Shown: positions 8,937 through 17,552, counted from the stretch's first letter. The stretch: DNA of 64,000 bases from Methylobacterium nodulans ORS 2060 (GCF_000022085.1 NC_011894.1:3375501-3439500), one strand, 5' to 3'. The notes: generated by a model from the sequence alone, not told the origin. Numbers and translations are program-made.

Positions 8937-10505
8937 CTATTCGGCGAACAGCCCCGCATCCATGAAGGGCAGCGGATCGGCGATCCGGTGCGGCGCGAAC
9001 TCCATCTGGTCGAGGATGTCGCGCCGCACGTCGACGCCGCGCGCGACCTCGACGAGCGCGAGCCCCTGGGGCTCGACCCGGAACACGGCGCGCTCGGTGA
9101 TGACGAGGGCCGATTGCCCGCGCTCGGTGACGCCGACGCGGACCGGATAGGTCACCTGCTCGGCGTGAGTTACGAGCTTGCGCACCCTCCCCTCCCGGCG
9201 GATCGACAGCCCGCCCTCCCCGATGGCGCAGTCGAGGCCGCCCGTCGTGAAGGTGCCGGTGAAGAGAAGGTCCTTGGCGTTCTGGGCGATGTCGATGAAG
9301 CCTCCGGCGCCCGGGTTGCTCGCGCCGAACCAGCTGACGTTGACGTTGCCGTCCGCATCGAACTGCGCGAAGGCGAGCGCCGCGAACGGGCAGTTGCCGC
9401 CGTCGATGAAATCGAACTGCTGCAGCCCGTCGAGCAGGGCCTCGGGGCCCATATTGGCCGAGAATTGCCAGCCGCTCATCACGACGCCGCCGAAGGGGCC
9501 GTGCTCGGTGGTGAACTGGTACTCGTCGATGCGGCCATCGTCGAACAGACCGGCCTCGGCCATCACCAGGGGCGCGTCCGAGGAGGCGCCGAAGCCGAAG
9601 ATGCTGGTGCGGCCGGGCCTCACCTCGGCGGCGGCGCGCCGGGCGATCACCTTGTCGGGCCCGAGCGGCAGCCGCGGCAGCGCCGAGGGGGCCGCGCGCT
9701 GGCCGCCGAGATAGATCGGGTCGAAGGGGTTGTCGGTGCCCGACATCTGCTCGGGCTCGACCACGTAGTGATCGACGAGCGCCCCCGGCACCCGCACGAA
9801 ATGGGCCGGACGCGAATGCCGCTCCACCTCGCGCCGCACCTGCGCCACCACGATGCCGCCCGAGGCCTTCACGGCCAGCGCAAGCGCCGTGTTGGACGAC
9901 ATCAGGGCCTCGTCCTCGTAGGACAGGTTGCCGAAGGCATCCGCCGACGAGGCCCGGATGAAGCCGACATTCAGCGGGAAGGTCGGGTAGAACAGGTATT
10001 CCTTGCCCCGGAACTCGATCAGCTCGACCAGGTCCTCGGTCGCGCGGGCGGTGAATTTGCCGCCCTGCTGGCGCGGGTCGGCATAGGTGCCGAGGCCGAT
10101 CTCGGTCATGTAGCCGGGACTCTTGCGCGCGACCTCGCGCAGCCAGTGCATGCTGGCGCCGATCGGCCAGCTATAGGCCTCGACGCGGTTCTCGCGGATG
10201 AGCCGCATCAGCTCGGGCCTCGTCCGCTTCACCGGGTGGAGGGGGTTCACGTAGGACCCCGACACGATCCGCTTCATCAGCCCTTCGATCGCGACGTGGT
10301 CCATGCCCCGGATGTCGATCGAGTCGCCGGTCCCGCACGGGAAGTAGAAGGTGAGGTCGCGCGGATCGCCATCCTGCTGGAAGCGCTCGCCGAGCGCCTT
10401 CAGGAGGGCATCCGGCGTGATCCAGCCGATCACGCCGACGCTCGCGACGGTGTCGCCGGAGCGGACGAGCCGCGCGGCCTCGGCGGCGGTGATGCGCTTG
10501 CTCAT
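8937..10505 (-). CDS. CoA-transferase family I protein (acyl-CoA:acetate / 3-ketoacid type)
   Basis: A 522-residue single-chain enzyme in which both halves of a family I CoA-transferase are fused (YdiF-like). The N-terminal half begins with ITAAEAARLVRSGDTVASVG and contains GMDHVAIEGLMKRIVSGSYV. The C-terminal half contains TTEHGPFGGVVMSG, where the Glu is the likely CoA-thioester-forming nucleophile. It transfers CoA between an organic acid and an acyl-CoA donor in the cytoplasm, activating or releasing a pathway intermediate. Its ATG overlaps the stop of the upstream enoyl-CoA hydratase gene (ATGA), a strong sign of coupled translation. The acid used is unknown. Confidence 0.85.
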   Translation of the reverse strand: MSKRITAAEAARLVRSGDTVASVGVIGWITPDALLKALGERFQQDGDPRDLTFYFPCGTGDSIDIRGMDHVAIEGLMKRIVSGSYVNPLHPVKRTRPELMRLIRENRVEAYSWPIGASMHWLREVARKSPGYMTEIGLGTYADPRQQGGKFTARATEDLVELIEFRGKEYLFYPTFPLNVGFIRASSADAFGNLSYEDEALMSSNTALALAVKASGGIVVAQVRREVERHSRPAHFVRVPGALVDHYVVEPEQMSGTDNPFDPIYLGGQRAAPSALPRLPLGPDKVIARRAAAEVRPGRTSIFGFGASSDAPLVMAEAGLFDDGRIDEYQFTTEHGPFGGVVMSGWQFSANMGPEALLDGLQQFDFIDGGNCPFAALAFAQFDADGNVNVSWFGASNPGAGGFIDIAQNAKDLLFTGTFTTGGLDCAIGEGGLSIRREGRVRKLVTHAEQVTYPVRVGVTERGQSALVITERAVFRVEPQGLALVEVARGVDVRRDILDQMEFAPHRIADPLPFMDAGLFAE

Positions 10506-11254
10506 GCCTTCACTCCAAAGCGCCGCAGCGTCGCTTGCGCGACCGGGTGACCGCAATCGCCCGCGAACAGGCGGTTCGCCCAGGCATCCGCGGCTTCCGC
10601 ATTGCCCGCCACGAGGGGAGCGTAGAATTGCTTGGTCGAGGCGACGGCCGGCGGCGGCAGGGCCGCCAGGCCTTCCGCCTCGCGCAACGCCGCATCGAGG
10701 ACGCTCTCGCCGGGGGCGACGAGCGTGTCCGCGATGCCGAGGCGGTGGGCCTCGCGGCCGTCGAAGGGCGCCGCGCCCCAGGTCAGCCGGCGGGCGGCGA
10801 CCGGCCCGACGCGGGCGACCACCGCCTGGAGGCCCCAGGGCGGGATCCAGCCGATCGTCACCTCCGGCAGGTGCCAGCGCGCCTCCGCCCCCGTCACCAC
10901 GACGTCGCAGGAGATCGCCAGCACGAAGCCGCCGCCGAGCGCGAACCCGTCCACCGCGGCGATCACGGGCGTGTCGAGGAAGGCGATCGAGCGGGCGAGC
11001 GCGCCCGTGTGCGCCTCGTGCGCGCACATCCCGGTGAGATCGGTGTCGGCCAGTTCCTTGAGATCGCTCCCCGCGCAGAAGCCGGGCGCTGCGCCCGTCA
11101 GCACGATGGCATGCGTGTCGGCGTCACGATCCAGGCGCGCGAATTCCCGCGTCAGATCCTCCACGAGCTGCACGCCGATGGCGTTCCGCCGACGCGGGCG
11201 GTCGATGGTGAGGACCGCCACCCTTCCCTTTCTTTCGACAACGATGTCCGGCAC
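10502..11254 (-). CDS. Enoyl-CoA hydratase/isomerase family protein
   Basis: A 250-residue crotonase-fold enzyme. The oxyanion-hole segments are visible as FCAGSDLKEL and DGFALGGGFVLAISCD, and a catalytic-type Glu lies in LPEVTIGWIPPWG. The start is the GTG at 11254, seven bases after AGGGAGG; an upstream in-frame start would read through the promoter region. It is the first gene of the leftward operon, followed immediately by the CoA-transferase. The pair suggests beta-oxidation-like hydration of a CoA-activated, unsaturated acid. Crotonase members can also be isomerases or hydrolases, so the exact reaction is open. Confidence 0.85.
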   Translation of the reverse strand: MPDIVVERKGRVAVLTIDRPRRRNAIGVQLVEDLTREFARLDRDADTHAIVLTGAAPGFCAGSDLKELADTDLTGMCAHEAHTGALARSIAFLDTPVIAAVDGFALGGGFVLAISCDVVVTGAEARWHLPEVTIGWIPPWGLQAVVARVGPVAARRLTWGAAPFDGREAHRLGIADTLVAPGESVLDAALREAEGLAALPPPAVASTKQFYAPLVAGNAEAADAWANRLFAGDCGHPVAQATLRRFGVKA

Positions 11255-11276
11255 GCCTTGCCTCCCTTGGATATTC

Positions 11277-11288
11277 GTACCATGGTAC
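11277..11288. promoter_or_regulatory. Palindromic operator candidate GTACCATGGTAC
   Basis: A perfect 12-bp palindrome in the 96-bp gap between two divergent genes, 23 bases upstream of the enoyl-CoA hydratase start and 63 bases upstream of the opposite binding-protein start. Perfect GT...AC dyads of this size suit GntR/FadR-type dimers, and a GntR gene is the fifth member of the leftward operon. Assignment is by position and symmetry only. Confidence 0.45.
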
Positions 11289-11350
11289 AGATGTGCACAC
11301 CTCGTCAACCGGCGTGCGACAACGAGAGACGATCAGGGAGGTCGGGAGGA

Positions 11351-12577
11351 ATGGGCATCAGGGCATTGCTGCGCGCGCTGTGCGCGGGCGCCGTCGCGGT
11401 CGCGGCGGGCTCCGCGCTCGCGGAGCCGGAGGCGCTGTCGGTGAAGATCGGGGTTCTGACCGATCTCTCGAGCCTCTACGCGGACACCAACGGGAGCGGC
11501 GCGGTGACGGCCACCCGCATGGCCGTCGAGGACTACGAGGCCGCGGGAGGCAAAGTGAAGGCCGAGGTCGTCGCCGCCGACCACCAGAACAAACCCGATG
11601 TCGGCTCGACCATCACGCGCGAGTGGTTCGACCAGGGCGGGGTCGACGTCGTGGTGGACGTGCCGAACTCGGCCGTCGCCCTCAGCGTGACGGAACTGGC
11701 GCGCCAGAAGAACAAGGTGTTCATGAATTCGGGCGCATCCTCGTCGGACTTCACCGGCAAGAACTGCACACCGAACAGCATCCACTGGACCTACGACACC
11801 TACGCGCTCGCCACCGGCACGAGCCGCGCCGTGGTGGCTTCCGGCGGCGATTCCTGGTACCTGCTGACGGCGGATTACGCGTTCGGCCACACGATGGAGG
11901 CCGACATCCGCAAGATCCTCTCGGCCACCGGCGCCAAGGTGCTCGGCAGCGCCCGCACCCCGCTCAACACCCCGGACTTCTCGTCCTTCCTGCTGCAGGC
12001 GCAGGCGTCGAAGGCGAAGGTGGTCGGCCTCGTCAATGCGGGCGGGGACACCATCAACTCGATCAAGCAGGCCTCCGAGTTCGGCATCGCGCAGGGCGGG
12101 CAGAAGATCGCCGCCATGGTGCTCTACATCACCGACGTGCATTCCCTCGGCCTGGACGTCGCGCAGGGCCTGCAGTTCACGGCGGCCTATTACTGGGACC
12201 TCAACGACGGCACGCGGGCCTTCGCCAAGCGCTTTGCCGAGCGCATGGAGGGCCGCATGCCGACGCAGCTCCAGGCCGGCGCCTACTCGGCCACGCTGCA
12301 CTACCTCAAGGCCGTCGAGAAGGCCGGGACGAAGACCGACGGGAAGCACGTGGTCGAGGTCGCCAAGAGCCTGCCCACCGACGACCCGCTGTTCGGCAAG
12401 GGCACGATCCGGGCGGACGGGCGCAAGATGCACAACATGTACCTGTTCGAGACGAAGACGCCGTCCGAATCCAAGGGCCCCTGGGACTATTACAAGCTGC
12501 TCAGGACCATCCCGGCCGAGGAGGCCTTCCGGCCGATGGGAGAGGGCAACTGCCCGATCGTCTCCGGCTCGCGCTGA
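11351..12577 (+). CDS. ABC transporter substrate-binding protein, paralogue of the divergent gene
   Basis: A 408-residue exported binding protein. The signal peptide spans about 24 residues (GAVAVAAGSALA) and is followed by the same type I binding fold as the protein encoded at 7642-8844; by eye the two share more than half of their residues over the mature length, including FTGKNC-PN, HWTYDT and FSSFLLQAQ. AGGGAGG lies eight bases before the ATG. It is transcribed divergently from the leftward operon, and both probably answer to one regulator bound between them. Two paralogues may bind different but related ligands, or give different affinities. Confidence 0.9.
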   Translation: MGIRALLRALCAGAVAVAAGSALAEPEALSVKIGVLTDLSSLYADTNGSGAVTATRMAVEDYEAAGGKVKAEVVAADHQNKPDVGSTITREWFDQGGVDVVVDVPNSAVALSVTELARQKNKVFMNSGASSSDFTGKNCTPNSIHWTYDTYALATGTSRAVVASGGDSWYLLTADYAFGHTMEADIRKILSATGAKVLGSARTPLNTPDFSSFLLQAQASKAKVVGLVNAGGDTINSIKQASEFGIAQGGQKIAAMVLYITDVHSLGLDVAQGLQFTAAYYWDLNDGTRAFAKRFAERMEGRMPTQLQAGAYSATLHYLKAVEKAGTKTDGKHVVEVAKSLPTDDPLFGKGTIRADGRKMHNMYLFETKTPSESKGPWDYYKLLRTIPAEEAFRPMGEGNCPIVSGSR

Positions 12578-12672
12578 GCAGGCTTGCGTTGGCGTGCCAC
12601 CACTTCGCCTGCTGAGGTCCTTGGTCTGTCGCAGGTTTTTGCCGGAAAACCGCGGACTTCGAAGCCTGCTTG

Positions 12673-12771
12673 GAGCGCTCCCCGCCGAAGTGGACGCCGG
12701 TTCGGCGCAAGGGAGCGCGTCATATCAAGAGCTTGAGAGCCGCCGACCTGATGCAATCAGGTCGGCGGCTC
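12673..12771 (-). repeat. Composite hairpin repeat, copy 1 (reverse orientation)
   Basis: On the minus strand this begins with a perfect 16-bp hairpin (gagccgccgacctgat and its complement, 3-base loop, 12737-12771), then a ctcttgat-like tract and a second block reading ccgaaccggcgtccacttcgg. The same order, hairpin of variable sequence then a conserved ccgg-gtcca-cttc block, recurs at 36.6, 41.6 and 48.7 kb. It lies about 100 bases past the binding-protein gene and could also slow transcription, although no T-run follows the hairpin. Confidence 0.6.
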
Positions 12772-12960
12772 CAGATAGAACCTGACCTGCGTGGAAGCCA
12801 GCCGGCACGTCAGCATGAGGACCGGTGGGGATGCCACGGGAGGGAGCGCTCATTCAGTCTCCATGATCGCCGCATGCGTGCCCTCGCCGATCACGACGAA
12901 GCGCCTGTCGGGCGCGTGAGTGAGCTTGGCGAAGTTGCCATGGAATTGCTCTCCCGACGC

Positions 12961-13041
12961 GAGTATTCTGTCGACGAGGCGGCGGCAGCGACCGGGCTCA
13001 GCCAAGATGCGCCGAAGGTCAACCTGCATCGCGCACGTCGA
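12961..13041 (+). pseudogene. Remnant of an ECF sigma factor, region 4
   Basis: The translation EYSVDEAAAATGLSQDAPKV followed by NLHRARR matches the sigma-70 region 4 helix-turn-helix of ECF sigma factors, in which SVAEAAAATGLSESAVKVxxHRARR is typical. No region 2, no plausible start with a ribosome-binding site and no continuation are present, so this is a decayed fragment. A proline within the recognition-helix region (DAPKV) also argues against function. The surrounding 12578-13250 region otherwise holds only the hairpin repeat and no supported gene. Confidence 0.5.
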
Positions 13042-13250
13042 GATCAGCGCATTGCGCTCACGGGCGAGAGAGGAGGCAGCGTTACACGTCTGCGGATGGC
13101 CCGCTGAATCGCACAGGGCGAAGGGCGGCAAGCCGCCGACAGAGTGGCCGGACCCTGCGGAGGTCGGGACGGACGATTTTTCGGCTCCCCGCGTAACCGC
13201 CCCGCCCGCCCGACGAACCAAGATCAGGTCGATCGGAGGACTGCGCCAGC

Positions 13251-13985
13251 ATGACGATTCCGCGCCGACGTCTTCTCCAGAGCCTGCCCCTGCTGTCGCT
13301 CGTGGCGGCCAAGCCCCGGAATTCGGGCGGAACCGTCACCACGACGGACCTCGTCCTGAACTGCGACACCGCGACGGCACCCGCCCTCACGCGCGCCGCC
13401 GACCGGTTCCACGAGGCCGTCGGCGTGCGCGTGCGGATCTTCCCGACGAGCCCCGGCCTTCTCATCCCGCAGCTCGCCCGCAAGGTCCAGAACGACCTTC
13501 TGTTCACGCAGGGCACCATCATGGAGGCGGCGGCAGCCGCCGGCCTGATCGCGGGCGAAGCCGCGGGCGCATGGCGCAACCGCCTCGTGCTGGCCGCGCG
13601 AAGCGGCATGGGAGAGGCGGCCCTCAAGGGGCGCATCGCCGTCCCCGACCCGACGCCCGCCGCGGATGTGGACGGGCCAGAAGTGATCCGGGCGCTGCAT
13701 CTCGGCGAGAGGGCGATCCTCGGCGTCCTCGACACGGACGAGGTCGCGTTCCTGCTGGATCGCGGCGAGGCGGAGGCCGGCCTCCTCCATGCGAGCGACC
13801 TCCCCCATCGCCCGAGCCTGGAGGCGGTCCGCCCCGTGCCGGATGAAGTGGCGCCGCCGCTCGCCTACCGGGTCGCGGTGACGACCCTCGCCCGCCGCCC
13901 CGACCCGCAGGCCTTCGTGGATTTCCTCCTGTCGGCCCCGGGCCGGGCGGCCCTGAGCGCGCAAGGGCTGGAGGCCGCCGCATGA
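13251..13985 (+). CDS. ModA-like periplasmic solute-binding protein
   Basis: A 244-residue exported protein with an N-terminal RRRLLQSLPLLSLVA segment that could be a Tat- or Sec-type signal. The body resembles molybdate-binding-like (type II) extracellular binding proteins: DTATAPALTRAADRFHEAVG early, LLFTQGTIMEAA in the middle and RPDPQAFVDFLLSAPGRAAL at the end. GGAGGA lies ten bases before the ATG. Its stop overlaps the cytochrome b start (ATGA), and a molybdopterin enzyme follows, so it may serve the molybdoenzyme instead of acting as a canonical molybdate importer; no ModB or ModC is nearby. Confidence 0.65.
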   Translation: MTIPRRRLLQSLPLLSLVAAKPRNSGGTVTTTDLVLNCDTATAPALTRAADRFHEAVGVRVRIFPTSPGLLIPQLARKVQNDLLFTQGTIMEAAAAAGLIAGEAAGAWRNRLVLAARSGMGEAALKGRIAVPDPTPAADVDGPEVIRALHLGERAILGVLDTDEVAFLLDRGEAEAGLLHASDLPHRPSLEAVRPVPDEVAPPLAYRVAVTTLARRPDPQAFVDFLLSAPGRAALSAQGLEAAA

Positions 13986-14665
13986 GCGCCCACGGTGTCC
14001 AGACCCATGCCTGGCCGGTGCGCGTGGCGCATTGGTCGATGGCGCTCGCCATCCTGATCATGATCGGGAGCGGCTGGCGGATCTACAATGCCGAGCCGAT
14101 CCTGCCCTTCCGCTTCCCGCTCGCGGCCACGCTCGGCGGCGACGTGGAGGCGGCCCTCGCCCGCCACGGCGATCCAGGGGTCGCCACCGCGATCGCGTGG
14201 CACTTCGCCGGCATGTGGCTCCTCGTCGCCGCCTTCCTGCTCTTCGTGGGCTACGGCGTGCTCTCGGGCCATTTCCGGCGCGACTTCCTGCCGGTCGGCC
14301 CCCGCGCCTTCCTGCGCGACTTCACGGCGGCCCTGCGTTTCCGCCTGGAGCACCGGCTCGGCGAGTACAACGCCGTGCAGAAGGTCTTCTACTGGGGGGT
14401 GCTCGCGGCGATCGCCGTGATCATCGTCTCCGGCCTCGCGATCTGGAAGCCGGTGCAGACCTATCCGCTCGAAGTGCTGTTCGGCGGCTTCCAGGGCGCC
14501 CGCATCGTCCATTTCCTCGCCATGTCGGCGATCGTCGGCTTCCTCGCCATTCACCTCGTCCTCGTGGCGCTGGTGCCGAGCACCCTCGTGGCGATGATCA
14601 CCGGGCGCTCCGGCCGGCCGGACCTCGAGGAACCGAAGACGTCCCAGACCGGAGGAGCGCCGTGA
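13982..14665 (+). CDS. Cytochrome b561-type membrane subunit
   Basis: A 227-residue membrane protein with four to five hydrophobic helices. Histidines typical of di-heme b-type cytochromes lie near the membrane faces: RVAHWSMALAI at the N terminus, IAWHFAGMWLL, and RIVHFLAMSAIVGFLAIHL near the end. It probably carries electrons between the quinone pool and the periplasmic molybdoenzyme encoded next, as in YedYZ-like or formate-dehydrogenase-gamma-like pairs. It overlaps both neighbours by four bases (ATGA and GTGA), indicating one translationally coupled operon. Confidence 0.85.
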   Translation: MSAHGVQTHAWPVRVAHWSMALAILIMIGSGWRIYNAEPILPFRFPLAATLGGDVEAALARHGDPGVATAIAWHFAGMWLLVAAFLLFVGYGVLSGHFRRDFLPVGPRAFLRDFTAALRFRLEHRLGEYNAVQKVFYWGVLAAIAVIIVSGLAIWKPVQTYPLEVLFGGFQGARIVHFLAMSAIVGFLAIHLVLVALVPSTLVAMITGRSGRPDLEEPKTSQTGGAP

Positions 14666-15387
14666 TCAGGACTCCGCGAGACTTCACGTTTGCGCGACGC
14701 CAGCTTCTCGGCGGCGGCGTCACGCTCGGCGCCCTCACGCTGCTCACGGGCTGCGATGTGAGCGACAGCGACGCGGTCCAGGCGGCGCTCGCGCGGGTCT
14801 CGGCCTGGAACGATCGGGTCCAGGCCAGCCTGTTCGGCCCGGATCGCCTCGCGCCCACCTTCCCGGAATCCATGGCGATCAAGGACTTCCGCTACAACGC
14901 GTGGTACGGGCCCGAGCAGGCGCCGCGCCTCGACCCTGCGGATTACCGTCTCCTCCTGGCGGGCAGGATCGCCGACAAGCGTCCCTGGACCGTGGCCGCC
15001 CTGCATGCCCTGCCCCAGGTGACCCAGATCACCCGGCACGTCTGCGTCGAAGGCTGGAGCATGATCGGCAAGTGGACCGGCACGCCGCTGCGCACCTTCC
15101 TGGAGCGCATCGGGGCCGACACCACGGCCCGTTACGTCGGCTTCGAGTGCGCGGACGGCTACTACGAGGGCCTGGACATGCCGACGGCGCTCCACCCGCA
15201 GACCCTGATGGCGTTCCGCCTGCATGACGAGTTGCTGCCGCACCGGCACGGCTTCCCCTTCAAGCTGCGCATCCCGACGAAGCTCGGCTTCAAGAATCCG
15301 AAATTCGTGACCACCCTCTACGTCACGGACAAGCAGCCGCGCGGCTATTGGACGGACCGCGGCTACAACTGGTTCAGCGGGCTCTGA
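14662..15387 (+). CDS. Molybdopterin-dependent oxidoreductase of the sulfite-oxidase/YedY fold, exported lipoprotein
   Basis: A 241-residue protein. The N terminus has a twin-arginine-like FARRQLLGGG followed by a hydrophobic stretch ending in LLTGC, where Cys31 fits a lipobox, so it is probably exported and membrane-anchored. The Mo-binding core is recognisable as RHVCVEGWSMIGKWTG, with Cys128 the expected Mo-thiolate ligand, and continues with YVGFECADGYYEGLDM. It lacks the dimerisation domain of classical sulfite oxidases, as in MsrP/YedY. The GTG start overlaps the cytochrome b stop. The substrate is unknown; the glycosyltransferase neighbours are not those of MsrP. Confidence 0.85.
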   Translation: MIRTPRDFTFARRQLLGGGVTLGALTLLTGCDVSDSDAVQAALARVSAWNDRVQASLFGPDRLAPTFPESMAIKDFRYNAWYGPEQAPRLDPADYRLLLAGRIADKRPWTVAALHALPQVTQITRHVCVEGWSMIGKWTGTPLRTFLERIGADTTARYVGFECADGYYEGLDMPTALHPQTLMAFRLHDELLPHRHGFPFKLRIPTKLGFKNPKFVTTLYVTDKQPRGYWTDRGYNWFSGL

Positions 15388-15389
15388 GC

Positions 15390-16202
15390 ATGGGCTGCGC
15401 CGTCCCCGGAACCTGCGCGATCGGCGTGATGGCCAAGGCCCCGCAGCCCGGCCGCTCGAAGACGCGCCTCTGCCCGCCGCTCGCGCCCGAGGAGGCCGCC
15501 GCGCTCTCGGCGGCCTTCCTGCACGACACGACCCGGAATGTGGCGGAGGCGGCAGCAACGGCGCCGATCGCGCCCTACGCCGCCTATGCGCCTGCGGGCG
15601 CGGAGGATCTCGTCCGGGCCGGCATCGCCCCGGGAACGGCCCTGGTGCTGGCGGACGGCTCGCCGCCGATGCCGGAGGGCGTGGACGGGTTCGGGCGCTG
15701 CCTGCTCCAGGCCATCGACGGAATGCTGGCCGAGGGCCATGAAGCCGCCTGCGTGCTGAGCTCCGACTGCCCGACCCTGCCGACCGCCCTCCTGGTGGAG
15801 GCCGCCCGGCTCCTCCTCGAACCCGGCGACCGGGCGGTGCTCGGCGCCTGCGCGGATGGCGGCTACTACCTGCTCGGCCTGAAGGCACGGCACCCGGAGA
15901 TGTTCTCGTGCATCGCCTGGAGCACCGCGAGCGTCGCCGAGGCCACGCGCGCGCGGGCCCGCGGGCTCGGGCTCGACCTCGTCGAGCTGCCGCCCTGGTA
16001 CGACGTGGACGACGCGGCCTCGCTCGCCTGTCTGCGGGCGGAGCGCAACGGCTATGCGGCGCCCGCGACCCGCGCCGTCCTGGCGCGGCTCGACCGCGGC
16101 GAGGCAGGGAGAGGCGACGCCGCCGCGGCTCCCGGCATGACGGAGCGCCGGAGACAGGCGGCGATCCGGCCGTGGCGGCGGGGCACAGGGCGCACGCCAT
16201 GA
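15390..16202 (+). CDS. TIGR04282-like glycosyltransferase (DUF2064, nucleotidyl/glycosyl transferase fold)
   Basis: A 270-residue cytoplasmic protein. The N-terminal IGVMAKAPQPGRSKTRLCPP is the hallmark of the rSAM/selenodomain-associated transferase 1 family, and SSDCPTLP plus GACADGGYYLLGL continue its core. Related proteins are annotated in arsenosugar biosynthesis, and the fold resembles nucleotide-sugar pyrophosphorylases. The last ~45 residues are basic, low in complexity and probably disordered. It begins two bases after the molybdoenzyme stop. With a GT2 enzyme and a radical SAM gene downstream it suggests a modified-sugar pathway; arsenic genes are absent here, so that specific link is unproven. 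Confidence 0.75.
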   Translation: MGCAVPGTCAIGVMAKAPQPGRSKTRLCPPLAPEEAAALSAAFLHDTTRNVAEAAATAPIAPYAAYAPAGAEDLVRAGIAPGTALVLADGSPPMPEGVDGFGRCLLQAIDGMLAEGHEAACVLSSDCPTLPTALLVEAARLLLEPGDRAVLGACADGGYYLLGLKARHPEMFSCIAWSTASVAEATRARARGLGLDLVELPPWYDVDDAASLACLRAERNGYAAPATRAVLARLDRGEAGRGDAAAAPGMTERRRQAAIRPWRRGTGRTP

Positions 16203-16262
16203 GCGGCGGTCAGGAGGCCCCTCGCCGGCCTCGCCCTGCTCGGCAGCGTCCTGATCGCGCTC

Positions 16263-17552
16263 ATGGCGTGCGCCCTGTCGCTCCACCTGCCCGGCGCCGA
16301 CACGGTCGGCACGCCGCTGCGGGCCCAGATCTTCGTCGGCGTGCTCGCAATCAGCGTCGCTGCCTGGCTCGTCGCCGTGCGCCACGTCCTGCGGACGGCG
16401 CTGCCGCCGCAGGCCGTCTGGCTCGTGATCGCCATTGCGGCGCTCCTTCGCCTCCTCCTCCTGCCCTCGTTGCCCTTCCTGTCGAGCGACATCTACCGCT
16501 ATGTCTGGGACGGGCAGGTCCAGGCCGCGGGCATCAATCCCTACCGCTACGTGCCGGCGGATCCGGCGCTGGCTCGGCTACGTGATCCGGCGGTGTTCCC
16601 GCTCATCAACCGGGCCGACTACGCCCACACCATCTATCCGCCGGCCGCGCAGATCTTCTTCGCCGCCGTCGGGCAGGTCACGGCCACCGTCACCGGCATG
16701 AAGGCCGCGATGCTGCTCTGCGACAGCCTCGCGATCGCCTGTCTGCTGCGCCTGCTCGCGCTCTCCGGCCTGAAGCGGGAGCGCGTGCTGATCTACGCCT
16801 GGAACCCGCTCGTGCTGTGGTCCTTCGCCTGCGACGGGCATGTGGACGCGCTGGCGGTGGCGCTGCTGGCCCTGGCGCTCCTCGCCCGCGTGCATCGCCG
16901 CGACGGGCTCGCGGGGGTGATCCTCGCCGCGGCGACGCTGGTGAAGTTCCTGCCCGTCGTCGTGGCGCCGGCCTTCCTGCGTGGCGGACGGTTCTGGCGG
17001 CCGGTCCTCGCGGGCACCGCAATCATTGCCGCGCTCTACCTGCCCTACCTGTCGGCGGGCGCGCAGGTGCTGGGCTTCCTCCCGGCCTACGGGGCGGAGG
17101 AGGGTTTTGATACCGGACAGGGCTTCTGGCTACTCGCCGGCCTGTCCCACCTCGTCCCGCTGCCATCCGGGGCCGCCCGGGTCTATGGGCTCGGCGTCGC
17201 CCTCGCCCTCGCGGCCCTCGCGCTGCGGATCGCGACGCGGCCTTTGCCCGCGGATGTGCCCGCCCCGGTCACCCTATGCCGCGACGCCGGCATCCTCGCC
17301 GCCTGCGCCACCGCCGCCGCGAATCCGCATTATGCATGGTACTATGCGTGGCTTGCGCTCCCCGCGACGGTGGCTCCGAGCCCGGCGGTGATCTGGCTCT
17401 CGGCCGCGCCCGTCCTCTTCTACATCGACCCGTTCAACGAGCGCTTCGTCTGGCCGGGCCTCGTCTTTGTCCCGGCCCTGGCGCTGGTGCTGCGCGCCTC
17501 CTTGCGCGCCCGCTCCGCCCCGCTCGCCTTCAGTCCGAGAGGAGCCTCCTGA
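16263..17552 (+). CDS. Polyprenyl-phosphate-sugar-dependent membrane glycosyltransferase (GT87/MptB-like)
   Basis: A ~429-residue integral membrane protein with about ten hydrophobic helices. The motif LSSDIYRYVWDGQVQAAGIN, with acidic residues in the first periplasmic loop, followed by YRYVPADP, is characteristic of GT-C enzymes that use polyprenyl-phosphate mannose or similar donors. The first ATG is at 16263, but a hydrophobic stretch (LAGLALLGSVLIAL) in the same frame precedes it after the previous gene's stop, with AGGAGG at 16213-16218 and no usable start codon; an ATG at 16199 is in another frame. A small frameshift or non-canonical start is possible, so the N terminus is uncertain. 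Confidence 0.75.
   Translation: MACALSLHLPGADTVGTPLRAQIFVGVLAISVAAWLVAVRHVLRTALPPQAVWLVIAIAALLRLLLLPSLPFLSSDIYRYVWDGQVQAAGINPYRYVPADPALARLRDPAVFPLINRADYAHTIYPPAAQIFFAAVGQVTATVTGMKAAMLLCDSLAIACLLRLLALSGLKRERVLIYAWNPLVLWSFACDGHVDALAVALLALALLARVHRRDGLAGVILAAATLVKFLPVVVAPAFLRGGRFWRPVLAGTAIIAALYLPYLSAGAQVLGFLPAYGAEEGFDTGQGFWLLAGLSHLVPLPSGAARVYGLGVALALAALALRIATRPLPADVPAPVTLCRDAGILAACATAAANPHYAWYYAWLALPATVAPSPAVIWLSAAPVLFYIDPFNERFVWPGLVFVPALALVLRASLRARSAPLAFSPRGAS

Noticed and set aside
12578..13250. Intact regulator gene of ~145 codons (from 12670)
   Set aside because: Only about 27 residues resemble sigma region 4; the frame begins inside a repeat and lacks a ribosome-binding site, so it was recorded as a remnant.
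14662..15387. Methionine sulfoxide reductase MsrP
   Set aside because: The Mo-binding fold is shared, but the lipobox, the ModA-like and glycosyltransferase neighbours and the separate b561 partner do not match the usual msrPQ pair; specific naming is not justified.
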